Source of the DNA: Leptoclinus maculatus
Lineage: Eukaryota > Chordata > Actinopteri > Perciformes > Stichaeidae
Reading direction: 5' to 3'
NCBI GenBank assembly: GCA_032191485.1
Contig: JAVDOI010000008.1
Coordinates: forward strand, 18,954,674-19,018,673
DNA length: 64,000 nt
The notes beneath the pieces were generated by a model. It had not been told where the DNA came from. It saw only the letters and a program-made list of their open reading frames with translations, and searched no databases. Below are positions 14,351-26,101 of this stretch, piece by piece (the first letter of the stretch is position 1; the number at the start of each line of letters is the position of its first letter). The position numbers and the translations under genes were made by a program.

Positions 14351-14770
14351 GCTCATACCAAACTCACCAGGAGATCTGTGACCGCACCATCCCCGGACCA
14401 TGTGAAGACCGCCACCAACTTCCCCTCAGCGGTGGAGGATTATGAGCGCAAATGCTTTGCATCTGTGCGCTTTCTATCTGTGCATGCCAGACTGCTATTT
14501 CTACAAATGCTAAATGTAATGGGAGGCGGAGGCACATCCCCAGAGGTTGAAGTTTCATGCAGAGAGCGCCGATGTTTCCGATTTGCAAACAGAACAAGAC
14601 AAGATGCTCATAGATGCTATTCATCTTTCAAATCGCATCTGGCGTTTTCATTCATAAACTATTGATTATAGCCTGTGGGGAGGCACTGGCGCAATTTGAA
14701 TGCCGTCATACACAAGTGAATGGCACTCTGTCATGAAACTGTATCCATCAATGCGTGCGCTTGTTAAGAG
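14350..14770. other. Repeat-free block, candidate conserved non-coding element
   Basis: Balanced base composition without repeats, unlike its neighbours. It includes a palindrome-like octamer pair (gcaaatgctttgcat near 14449) resembling POU-factor sites. Coding is unlikely because no frame has splice support. Regulatory function is inferred only. Confidence 0.25.
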
Positions 14771-15921
14771 GTTTTTATTAAAAAATTCTGAAAAGATGTT
14801 TCACTACTGTTCTGGTATTTTTATTATTTTATTTTTATGAGAACATATTTCTTTCCTCCCTTTCCGTTTTGTTTCTTTGCCTCAGTTTACATTCTCTTTA
14901 CTGCCTCTTCACCGGAGGTCAGCTGGAAGTGCTCTGTTTTCTCCACAAGAATTTTATGACTCTCTAACAGAGTGTTGAGACACAAAACACTTGAGCAGTG
15001 CTGGAGAAGACGACGGGACACGACTGACAAATAGGGACACAAAGCCTTGGAGGAATGAGGAGGAGAGGGATGGAGGCAGACAGGAAGAGAGTGCGTGCGT
15101 GAGTGCGTGCATGCATACAACATATTTCAGCCTGATGACCAAGCATTTCTACTTTATCATTTAAAGTAATTTCCAAATCTCACAGGAAACGTGTATCTGG
15201 CTTCCAGAGGACATATGGTGTTAAATGTACCTGCTCTGCCCAGTTGTGCTCCAATTTTGACGTTGATGAGCTACATCTCACATGTTTAATGGTTCACAGC
15301 AGCCCTGCAGCATCTGTTCAATGTCCGTCTGAGGGTGGATACACACTTTTAGGGCCAATAAGTGCACAAGTGACAGGGGCGGATGGAATAGTTCGCCCCA
15401 GATTAATCGGATTCAGTGCAATAACCCTGCAATCCTAGAAGTCTGAAGTGAAACCCTGGATCTTAATTCAGACTTTTCAGAACCCCTCTGAAGTAGACAA
15501 AGGGGTAATTTGCAAAAGCATCTGGATCCGGTGGCGAAGCCGGGCCGAGCAGCGGAGTGCACGTTCCCATCCACAGCCCCTCTCCCACAACCCCCCTCCA
15601 CCACAACCCCCTTTTCCCCTCCAACCACCACCCTCGTCTGTTTATCATAGGATCTCCAACACACAATCAAACATGAAAGGATGAGTGCTCGCGAGAGCCT
15701 TTTTAGATTTTGTGGAAATGTGACATCTCTGGAAACATTTAGCCTGTCATAGCTGCTGCTGCTCTTCAAAGAGCGCAGAGAGGAATAGATTAATGTCGCT
15801 TCTGTAACAAACCTTCTTCCTGTCTGTCCTTTCCTACTAAACACGCCGGCTCCCTCTATCTACTGTAACCATTCACAGAGATTACCGACTGTATAGTAAT
15901 AAGGCAGCAAATCATTTTAAG

Positions 15922-15922
<1 letters not shown>
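14770..15922. other. Gene-poor flank, no recognised feature
   Basis: AT-rich then CT-rich DNA; proline-rich open frames at about 15450-15680 come from C-rich low complexity and show no homology that I recognise. Confidence 0.5.

Positions 15923-16005
<83 letters not shown>
15923..16005 (+). repeat. (TG)n microsatellite
   Basis: About 41 uninterrupted TG units. Confidence 0.97.
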
Positions 16006-16007
<2 letters not shown>

Positions 16008-17583
16008 CAACATTGTACCGGCTGAGATTTCAAACTGATAAGGCATTTGAGCTTAATTCTCATATCATAAAATGCTTGCTTCTGTAGAGCATGATGTAAT
16101 CTAGATTTAATGTAATCTACATGTCTTTGAGTTACTCAAACTAAATAGGAAAGGCATGTGAGCACATTCTGTACACTTGTATGTCATAAGGGGAGGTAGT
16201 CTGCATATTATACTCTATGATTTCTGCATCAGCACAGGTCAACGGGAATTGCACGTAAATGTCTGTGAACGCATTAATGTATTACTTACTCGAACAAACT
16301 ACCCATGTCAGTGTACTGGAGAGACCAGTCGAATGCTGTGACAAGGTTTACAATGTAGCCTATAAAGACAAGAGGGGAGATGAGACGGACTGGAGAGAAA
16401 TGATGGAAAGAACTTTCAGTCCACACACAGTCAGCGTATACGTTACAGTTAACATCTGTGCATTTCAGACGACAAGTCGAAAAGTTGTTTTATGCAAAAG
16501 CACAGCATAGGTGCTTGAGTTGGGTACCCACCACTTTTGTCTTTGGGTTAAAGATGTAGATATTACTTCTCTTTCACGTGGTTTGAGGCCGCACAAGGTA
16601 ACGGATTGAACGTAAATATCTAGACGTGCTCTAATTCAATAAACCAAATAAGATAGGTTAAACCAAAGGGTGCGAGACAGGCAGAACATTATTTTGCTGA
16701 CTCTGGCTTTTCCTGAAAGATTTAGTGCGTGTGGAGACGACATCAGATATTCACATGGGCGAATCTCAAATAGCAGCCCATGTGTTTTTTGCATTGGATG
16801 TGTGTGATCCAAAAAATAAATATCCCTGTCAAAATGTTTTCACCAAAATGTTTCTTTACGATGTGGACTCTAACTCCCAAGTCGTCAAATACCTGTGGAT
16901 GTATCTTGACCGGAATCCCGTCCCCACCACCCAACGCTAAACAAAAGACCAATGAGGTCTTACTCCTTACCAGCCAACAAACAAAAGATATGTTTTCAGA
17001 GTCTTGGTTTTGTGAGAAGACAGAATTCAGCTTAACTGACTGTTCAACTCCCAGGAGACTCATACAAGCAGTGTTTTTTTGCACACATCTGTATTGTTGG
17101 TAAAGGGTGCAGACTGTATTTGACTTCAATTCACATAATGATCGCACACATTTCCTCATCGAAGGTACCTGAAATAGGTACATAGTTGTTATTTTTGTAT
17201 TCAGGAGGCTGGTGGTCAGTCAGAGGTCAGATGAAGAAGTGGAAAACAGGCAGCAGATACAAACTGGGAGGCGAAGTGCTTCTGCTAATATAGACAGACT
17301 ATAAGAAAGACGAGAGAGAGAGACAAAAATAGGAGGCAGAGAGGGTCAGACAGAGAGAAAGGAATGCTGTTTACTCATTGCACTCATCCATAAGAGGGCT
17401 CCATCTCAACAGTCAGTCAGCCGGACGTTGCCTTGAGTTCAGCACCACATCCAGACAACAGCCCCCCTTCTCTCACCCCAAACCCCCCGACCCTAAACCG
17501 CCACCACTTTACCAACACAAAAAGATGCAGCACGGCACTTTCCTTTTCACCCTAGCATGCAACTCCCCCCACCCCACCCAACA

Positions 17584-17587
<4 letters not shown>
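16006..17587. other. Gene-poor flank, no recognised feature
   Basis: AT-rich DNA without splice-flanked open frames. The open frames at about 16740-17180 overlap on both strands and resemble nothing I know. Confidence 0.5.

Positions 17588-17628
<41 letters not shown>
17588..17628 (+). repeat. (CA)n microsatellite
   Basis: About 20 CA units in a C-rich context. Confidence 0.95.
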
Positions 17629-17630
<2 letters not shown>

Positions 17631-18199
17631 CTGGCCTCCCCCTTTCCCACCTTTGTATCAGTTGAAAGGCATATGGTTACTGCAATCCGATTCCCCTCGG
17701 CTGAAAGTGCCTTTCACTTTACCGCAGTTCACAAAGGGGTCAGACTACGGCAAACAGAAATATTGTGTGTGAGCTCACTTTTTTTTGTGCCTGAGCTGAG
17801 AGATGTGAGAGACACAAGGAGAGAGAGAGAGAGAGTCCCTGATAAAGTTACATCTGGTCAAACAAACCTCACTCCATTCCTCATGCCAGAGCGGGACAAT
17901 TTACGTTGCAGCGAATATAAAGAGCGGCATTCAAGCGAATTGACAGGAGCTAACATCGAACATGGCCGGCCGTACATCCTTCATTTCCTGATGCGGCTCA
18001 AAACAGCTGCGGCAAAAGTTTGCTGTTTTGGAGCCACGACAGTAGGGGGTTTTTTACGAAAAAGTCAAATCACGAGACAAGGGGCGACTTGTCCGAGGTG
18101 ACCGTCACAATGAGAAAGTCAATCATTCTTGGGCAGGTAGGGCTGATAGGAGCGAGGTGTCAGAGGTGTCACGGTGGCCGGTGTGTGTAACATGATGAG

Positions 18200-21100
18200 G
18201 CAGTGTTTCAGTCACAAACCCCTGGGTCCTCTGGGCTATCTAGTCTCTCCAGCTCTCTTTGTGCTCCTCCAGTAAATCATTAATAATCAGTGTTCCTCTG
18301 CTGACCTTGTTTGTTTGAAGACTTGTACCTGACAACTTTCCACAGTTTGTGCACAGAATGAAAACTTATTTCCGACACAGACAGGGACCTACTCCTATTT
18401 CCCATTTGCACGAGTCATAGAATAAGTTGAGCTCTTTGAAGCGTTTGCGATCTCTACCCCAGCGTCCCTATTGTTAACCTTAATAATTGTAGCCATGAGT
18501 CGAGCATACATTTTCAGTCCGCAGCCCTGTAATTAGACTGACTGTTCAGGCACCAATTTATGGCCGATATTTTTCTTGGCACAAAAGCTACTGAGCTTAA
18601 GACTTGATTTTCAAGCGGGAACTCCGGGGAACCACACCAAAACAGCCTCTGGAAAGAAACCGCACAGCCAAAGAGTCTTCAACACTTCAAACACTCTACT
18701 GCCAGCTAAAAGAGATTAATTCTGAAAAGCTAACTGGTGTTTACTTTGCCCTTTATGATGGTTCCTTTCAGTAGGATAACATTTGGTGAGAAAGTGTCAG
18801 ACTCGGTTTTACTCGAGGCCAGCCGCTTCCCCCGCAGACCAGGGACTCTTCGAGGAGATCTTCCCCCAGCAACCTCTCTCCAACCCCAACCCCCCCCTAA
18901 CCCCTTGGGTAACAGACTGACGACCGGCCTGGAAGTGTGCCTTGTTCCGCAGGGCCATCAAACATTTATTCATCACATAAGCTGCTGCCAACAGCCTCAC
19001 TCACAGCCGTGGGCACTGCAGTGAGCTGAAGTGAAGGCAGGTCAGGCTCACAGTTGTGACAGTCATGTAAAAGATAATGCAGTGAAGTAATGTGCCTTTC
19101 TGTTTTCGGTGTGTGTGTTTGTGTATTAGGGAATGCGGTGGTGAGGTTTTTGTTTTTTTTACCCCTGAATGGAAGACTGCCTTGCACCATAAATCTGTCC
19201 CTCATTGGGAAGACAAAACGAAAATGGCCCCGTCATAAAACATCTGTAATGGCTCCATCCACCACCGACACATAATGGGGCAATTACCAAGAAGGGGGCT
19301 GGGACAGCATGAAGCCGTTAGCTCTCTTTGGTACACCACACAATGCTTTGGTGTATGTGTTTGTCTCATATGCATATGTCTGTGTGTATGCATATGTTGG
19401 CGCTTCATTCCAGCTCAGGACCGCAATGTGAAGAAATTGAGAGAGGCACAGAGCGAGGCACATTGCACTCCCCCCCCCCCCCCTCCCCTCCTTTTACCGG
19501 CTCATTGAACCACTCCGTCCATTCGGCACACTGACAGACGGGCACATCTAATCTGAAATTGCATTATTGATGCCTGATCTTTTGCATCGGGCCCTGCGTC
19601 TTCCACACCTCGTAATCAAGCATAATTGAGGTTAACTGTACGGCACGGCTGAAACGCTAGACAGGTAAGCCGCAGCCGCTCATGATTAATGTAGTGTGTT
19701 AGTGTTCTGGGCTCTGACCTTTTGAGATAGGCCAGGCACCATTTTTAAGTGAAAGCTCTGCCTCTGCCGAGCTGTGGAGTTGTCCATCAAGTCCTCCTGC
19801 ACCCCGCCGCCCTCCACCCTCCACCCCAACGCCATCCCTCCTTCCAAAGTCAGATCCTTGTCTTGCTGCCTCATTGCCCCTGACCCTTGTTTGTTTGCCT
19901 ACATGTCTCGCTTTACAATACAGAACCGAAACCTCTTTTTTTACCACCCAGCTCCCCCTTTAGATTTGGGTATGTTTTGTATATTGTAGAGAAAAAGTTA
20001 ATGGGCATTGATTGAGGAGAGAGAGAATTGTGCCTTTGACTCTTGAGATTCTGGGTTTTTTCCCCACTTTTAGAGCCGTAAGGGCTGTTCCAAGCTACCG
20101 GGGAGCGGCTTTGCTATTCAATTCCTGTTTTTCCCTTTGACACTGCGAGCCAATGCGTTCACTTTAGTCCTAATTTGTCCTCCCGCGGTCCGAGTGCTCA
20201 GACCAGTGAATGCCATTGTCTGGCCCCTGTTGGTCAACGACCCTCCCTCTCTTCTCCACAAGCCTCCGCGGATGTGAATGGGCAGCGAGGTCATGTCCTC
20301 GCCTTGCTCCCAAACACGAGCATTGTCAGAGTTAACTGAGTAAATTTACTTTTGACTCGAGCTCATTCAGACCCTCACACAAACACACAAAAAGATGAAC
20401 TCCGGGCATATAGAAAAAGACAAGCTTCCTTTCTGCGGAGATTTGCAGGAGAATCCGAAGGTGTACTTGTTAATCAGGGATGGCGAGGACCCGGGTCACC
20501 ATCTGTAACATAGACCAGGGGCAGTAAATGGATGAGGAGGGGTGAAAGGGCACCCTCAGACATTCCTTTAGAAAATAAACAGAACAAAAGCAGGCTTCTC
20601 TGGACAGGTATTCCAAGCAGATCTATCACGTTGACTTGAGTCTTTGCTGTTTTCCAAGTACATAAATGCATTTAATGCATTTTTTTTCACCAATTACAAA
20701 ATGCACATTAAAGTTTCTAATGCAATGGGAAAAAAAGCAACATGGCTTCATCCTCACATTTCAAACGCCCATTTGGGAGTGAGTTTAATGCAATTAAGCA
20801 GGTTATCTGTAGTGAAGTGGAGGTGTCCGCTCTCTTCCTGTTACCGTATGGTCTGACAGGAGGGGAGGGATGGCTTTCTGTGGGACCACAGAGGAAGAGA
20901 CGGGCAGATGCCCCGTGAGAGGAAACACCCTGATCTTTTGTTACACTATGGTTGCTGTGTTTGGGCTTTATTATCTCTGCTTAAACAGCAGCTGCCAAGT
21001 GCAACCAACCGCCACTCTCTTAAACATCTTTTCAGTTTTGGTTCTCGTTCGACAAGTAGGCTACTTTTTAAAAACATTCTACAAGGCACATCTTTGATTT

Positions 21101-22400
21101 TTTTTTCTAAATACGTTTTGTTTTAAATCTGACCGCAGAAGAAAAGAAAAAAGACAGTGACCTCTGGCATCAAGGCACAAGCAAGTGTATTTAATGTTTG
21201 GGGCCGCCCCTGCCTTTGTGTTGAAGCCAGTGGTTCAATGAAAGGCGGCAGTAGGGGTCACTTCAGGCATCTGCTGCTCTCCTGCACCACTCAGCTGTCC
21301 ATCTGTGTACGCTGCTGCCCTTCTGTCCACTCATACGCGAAAAACATACAGAAAGAGAGACACTCCTTAATGTTGCGTGTGAATGCACATGTACTGTAGG
21401 CACGCACGTCTGTCAGGGTGTTTTTATTCTGCATCTGTTTAGCGCAGAGAAGCACCACCTTGCATTGGCCCGTGTTCTTGGCCGGAGGAAGGTGTCAAGC
21501 TTTATTATGGAGGGAACTGCAGTATCTGCAAACCATAACGGTGGGAACTAGAAGAAACCAGAGAAGGAGGGACCCCTCTAGAGGCAAAAACAAAAAAATC
21601 TGTGAGGAGAGAAACAGTCACAGAAAAATAAATAACATCTTGCTGGATTATATCAGTAGCAGTTTGAAAGTCCGGCCTTGGCAGCGTCCAAGGCTTCTCT
21701 TTTTCTCTTCCCCTCTCTACATTTAAATTGCATTCGTTCAACAAATCAAAGCACAAGATAAGTCCTCGCGATAAATTCTCTAATGCTCTTTTAATGCCGG
21801 TTAAACAAATTTCTGCTTGCTTCGAGGTCCTCGCCCGTCTGAAAGATCAGCGTGATTTATGCCTTTCCTGTCGCTGATGAGGACATCACTGATAACGGAG
21901 CGGTTAAGTATGAGGAACAGTCGTGCCTCCATACGAGCCAAGGCGTTCTTTTACATCTTCGAGAGCCTCCCGGGACCTTGCTCTCGGAGCAACACCTAGT
22001 AGATCTTCACTTATGCAGCCTCGCCGATCTCTAAATAGGAGCCTCCACTCACAGATGTGGGGTGTCAGGACTATTTGTGTTTCTGATGAAAAGGACCCGT
22101 CTCTTTGCCAACTTCGGTCTGCTTAGACTAATATATTAGGGCCAAGTTTCAAATAAACACGACTCTCTGCTTTTGCTCTCTCTGCCTCGGCGTGGAGCGG
22201 AGGGACAATAAGGCGGTTGTGATGAAGAACTTTATAGGAACATTTAACTTGAGAGTGAGGGATTGAAGCGGGTAAACAAAGCATTCCTTTCCCTTTCATC
22301 ACCATTTAACTGTTCCCTTAACATTCGGTCTCACCTCCAGGCCAGTGCCCACCAGACCGGGGAACTTGTCAAATAAATATAAATCAAAAAGGAAAAGGTT
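18200..22400. other. Repeat-poor non-coding region 3' of gdf6, candidate regulatory landscape
   Basis: About 4 kb with few microsatellites (C run near 19471-19483), balanced composition and no coding exons. It lies 2.6-6.8 kb beyond the gdf6 stop codon. GDF6 in other vertebrates is controlled by distant enhancers on both sides of the gene, so conserved elements are expected here. No single element can be proven by eye. Confidence 0.3.
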
Positions 22401-23490
22401 TATCCCACGACGTGCATGAAGCTGCTTAGAAATGCAGACTTCATTGTGCAACATTACAGTATTTCTAATCTAGAATCAGCCGCTACAGTGGTGCACAGTA
22501 TCTCCCAATGCTGCACTTGTGAGCAGCAGGGATAGCGTGGCTCGCAGTAACACCCCGGCGATGGTGCTCCAGACACATAGCCCGGAGGGCCATTTGGTTA
22601 TACTCAGGGGAATGGTTGTTGTGTCAGTCATTTGCTGCGACCGCTAAAGAGTGCACTTAGCATCCTCTGTTTCCCCCTAGCAAACATGTGGGGAGTGACA
22701 TGATACTGTACAAGAGCCTGGACAACATATACCATTTCAAAGCAATTTCCTAATTGTTTCCAGGCCAAGGTCGATAGACGATATGGAAGCAATCCCTTCT
22801 TTCAAACTTTTTTTTTTCTTCCACAGATTGGGAAACATTAAAGTGTTAAGTAAACTTGACCCAGGCAGGCTAATTCATTGGGAAATAGCCGGGGTTTCGT
22901 ACATTCGGTGCCATATCAATGACAGTCAGTCAGTGGATTTCTTTACTTGGATGGTCACCATATGTTTATATGGAGCAATCCCCAGCCAGCCAGTCACTGA
23001 ATGATGACATTTGTTGTCTATGATGAGAGACTGTTTACAAAGGGGAAGGATAGATTAGCTTGCATACCTGAAGGCAAAGGTACATGTGCTCCATATGTGC
23101 ATTATACACATCTTATTGGGGAATTCTGGTGTTGATTTTGATAAAACCTCAAGCTTAGAAAGTCTCTATAACTACGAGGAATGGTTTTAAATTGCCACAA
23201 TATAGTCTTTTTTTTCTTTCTTTTTTCCTGAAAGGCTGTTCAGTATGATTTTAAAAGCATGTGTAATCATCCAGGAAGAAAAAAAAATGTTTGTTTAATG
23301 TTATTTGGGCCTACATAATGTATTTATAAATCCATTGATGAAAAACTATTTCTTGGCCTCTTATTCCCTCATAAAGAAATATGATGCTTCTTTTTTGTGC
23401 TTTCTGGGGAAGTGAGAATCTCTTAAAAACACTTGAATGTATGAAATGAATGCCAAAAGGGAGTTACATGAATCATCAGAAATACCAGGC
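22400..23490. other. Non-coding DNA between the candidate regulatory region and the gdf6 3' UTR
   Basis: AT-rich, no recognised feature. Part of it may belong to a longer gdf6 3' UTR. Confidence 0.4.
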
Positions 23491-23510
23491 TGGTAGACTT
23501 TGTTTTGAAT

Positions 23511-23516
23511 TTTATT
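23511..23516 (-). terminator. gdf6a: Candidate polyadenylation signal of gdf6
   Basis: The plus strand reads tttatt, which is AATAAA on the transcribed strand, in an AT-rich context about 1.47 kb beyond the stop codon. It is the best canonical hexamer I found downstream of the gene. Confidence 0.4.
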
Positions 23517-23816
23517 TGTACAGTAATGGTGTGGAATATTATCCAGTAATATATGTATATAAATGATCTTATATATCATTATAAAAGCTCTTTACGCTCT
23601 AACTGAATGCACCTCAAAACTCAGATCCTATATGCAATTATGAGGTAGACATTAATAATGGTATTTTCCACCCTCTGCAAAAAAAAGACAATATCGAATA
23701 CATCTTAAATTACTCTTATCAATGTAAGAAATATATGATTATCATGAAACTCTGTACATCACAAATAATAAAATAATTATAGAATAGAAATTATACCGAT
23801 TTGAGTGCATTTTGTA

Positions 23817-23894
23817 TATTTACAAAGAAATGCCTTTTTCTCATTTCTTCATTCGTTGCACTTTGTAAAGTTTTCGACTGTACAAATATTTACA
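23817..23894 (-). promoter_or_regulatory. gdf6a: Two Pumilio-type response elements in the gdf6 3' UTR
   Basis: The minus strand reads TGTAAATA at 23824-23817 and again at 23894-23887. This octamer fits the Pumilio consensus TGTANATA. Two exact copies 70 bases apart in a probable 3' UTR suggest post-transcriptional control of this morphogen mRNA, but the region is AT-rich, so chance cannot be excluded. Confidence 0.4.
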
Positions 23895-24294
23895 GCTCAA
23901 AAAAAAAGAAGTAATGAACAGCAGTGCATTCAAAGCTAATGTGCATTTAAATATCGCCTCGTTTGCGAGTCTTTTTTTCTTTTTCTTATGTTCGTCATCA
24001 GAGAAGACAAACTTTCTCGCTGACCCGACCGCGTGTCCTTGGCGCAGTCAGTTGCGGAAGTGCATTTCGTAAAGATGCAGACTTTTGAGCAAAAAGTTCG
24101 CCTCAGTAATGTGTGCTTTTTTCTTCTTCGTCTTTTTTTTTTTTTTTTACAAGAGGGCCCCAGTCAGGCACAAGTCTGGTTTTGTGTCCTTTCTGTCCAC
24201 AAAGGCGCGTGACGCCTCTCAACTGGTGTCCAGTAAGGCAAAAAAAAAATCTCTTGAAGGCATTACCACCACATCTTATCTCCTCTCCTCAGAC

Positions 24295-24297
<3 letters not shown>

Positions 24298-24370
<73 letters not shown>

Positions 24371-24402
24371 GTGTGTGTGTGTGTGTGTGTGTGCGTGTGT
24401 GT
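24298..24402 (+). repeat. (GT)n microsatellite in the gdf6 3' UTR
   Basis: More than 45 GT units with single interruptions at 24369 and near 24392. On the gdf6 mRNA strand it reads (CA)n. Confidence 0.95.
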
Positions 24403-24981
24403 TTGGTAGATTAGACATTCACCCCCTTGATTTGGATAACAGGGCACTAGCTCTGGCCTGTAATGACTCCAGCTGGACGGTGGCAATTACGGCCTGGATG
24501 CACATACCCAATAGAGTCCGGCCTGTGCTGGCAGGATCACGCGGCAGAGCTGCAACAAAGCGCTGACAGGCAAAAGCCCGCTGTCCTCTGGCCTCGGCAC
24601 GAACAGGTGCACGGTCGGACTCAATGGGCCCCCATCATCTCGCCTTGTAGAACCACCCCCTCGTGCCACATGGACACGTCTCGCTCTCTGGGGAACAAAA
24701 GCCTGTTTGATGAGCGACGACTTGTTGCGTGGATGGGACTGAAGGTGTAACACGTTAAGGCAAGAGAGTGTGAATTACTGTGACTGTATTAGTCTGAATA
24801 AATAGCAGGTATCGCCTTTGTGTGCATCCCTTTTGAATAAAGACGAGGCGCGTCAAAGAATGTCAGACCTGCGAGGGCTTTATATCTTCAACCTGGGACC
24901 CATCGAGACTCATCTTTGATTTTTTTTCTGTCTTTTAAAGTTGTTGTTGTTATTTTGTTTTTTGTTCATGCGTAAGGACCG

Positions 24982-26065
24982 CTACCTGCACCCACACTGC
25001 TCCACCACCATGTCCTCGTACTGTTTGTACACCACGTTATTGCCTGAGTCTATGTACAAGATGCTGATGGGGCTGAGTTTGGTGGGGACGCAGCAGCTGG
25101 GCGGGGTGCTGTTGGGGTCCATGGAGTTCATGAGCGTCTGTATGATGGCGTGGTTGGTCGGCTCGAGGTGCGACCTCAGGGGGAAGTCGCACACCCCCTC
25201 GCAGTGGTACGCCTCGTAATCCAGGGGCGCGATGATCCAGTCGTCCCAGCCCAGCTCCTTGAAATTTACATGCAGCGCCTTTTTGCTGCACCTGGTTTTG
25301 GACTTCTTCCCGTGCCTCTTGCCGTGACGGCTGCTCAGCGCGGTCCTCCGCCGCCGCCGGGGGCCCTCCCCCTTGACCCCCCGCAGCGACACCCCTTCCT
25401 CCCCCGCCGTCGGCTTCGCCGCCGTCGCCTCCTCCTTCTCGCCGGCCGACCTCCGCGACTTGATCTTCTCCTTCATCTCGTTGAACAGGTTCTCCCTCTT
25501 CTTGGAGCGCGTGTAGGCCACCAGGATGGCCTTCTCCTGCTGGGACCGACCGCTCCTGTCCAACCCCAGCTGCCTAAGGTCCACCTCGGTGTCTGATTTG
25601 CGGAGAGTTACACGCAGCTGGAAGCAGAGCTGGTTCCCCTGCTGGAAGTGATGATGATGGTGATGATGGTGGGGGTGGTGGTAATGATGCTGGTTTGCTT
25701 TGAACATGTCCCACGCGTCCAGAACTTCCCAGCCGGCCTTGGTGGAGTCCAGCGGGTCCAGAGACCTGGAGTCCAGCAGTCTGTCCGAGCGGCAGGGGTA
25801 GAGCTGGATGTCGTAGAGGCCCGTCGTCTGCAGGGAAGTTTGCAGATTCCCGGGCACTCTCCTGAATATCCTTAATTCCGCCCCGACCAGCTCCTCTTTG
25901 TCTGAAAGGGTTGAGACATCAAACAGATACTTTTGTCTTCGCAGAGGAGAGTGCAAAAGATCGTCTGCAAGGATAAAAGAAGAAAATAATTGCAGTCAGA
26001 TTCACTTAGGGTGTACAGTGTTCAGAGGGAGGGAGGGGGGGCGCATTCTCCCACACTCCCACAGA

Positions 26066-26101
<36 letters not shown>

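Larger units (their letters stand above)
23490..24981 (-). other. gdf6a: Probable gdf6 3' UTR
   Basis: AT-rich DNA following the gdf6 stop codon at 24982-24984. It contains a long (GT)n tract (24298-24402), two minus-strand TGTAAATA elements (23817-23824 and 23887-23894) and an AATAAA signal (23511-23516). No coding potential is seen. The end point is inferred from the polyadenylation signal, giving a 3' UTR of about 1.5 kb; an earlier or later site cannot be excluded. Confidence 0.5.

Noticed and set aside
15923..16005. CRISPR-like or satellite array
   Set aside because: Simple dinucleotide repeat in a eukaryotic genome; no repeat-spacer structure.
16743..17183. 146-codon open frame on the minus strand
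   Set aside because: Overlaps an equally long frame on the other strand; no homology or splice support.
24085..24566. Cys-Val and His-Thr repeat polypeptides
   Set aside because: Translation of the (GT)n microsatellite in the gdf6 3' UTR.
25150..25596. Long open frame antisense to gdf6 exon 2
   Set aside because: It is the shadow of a GC-rich, arginine-rich coding exon on the other strand; no start context or homology.
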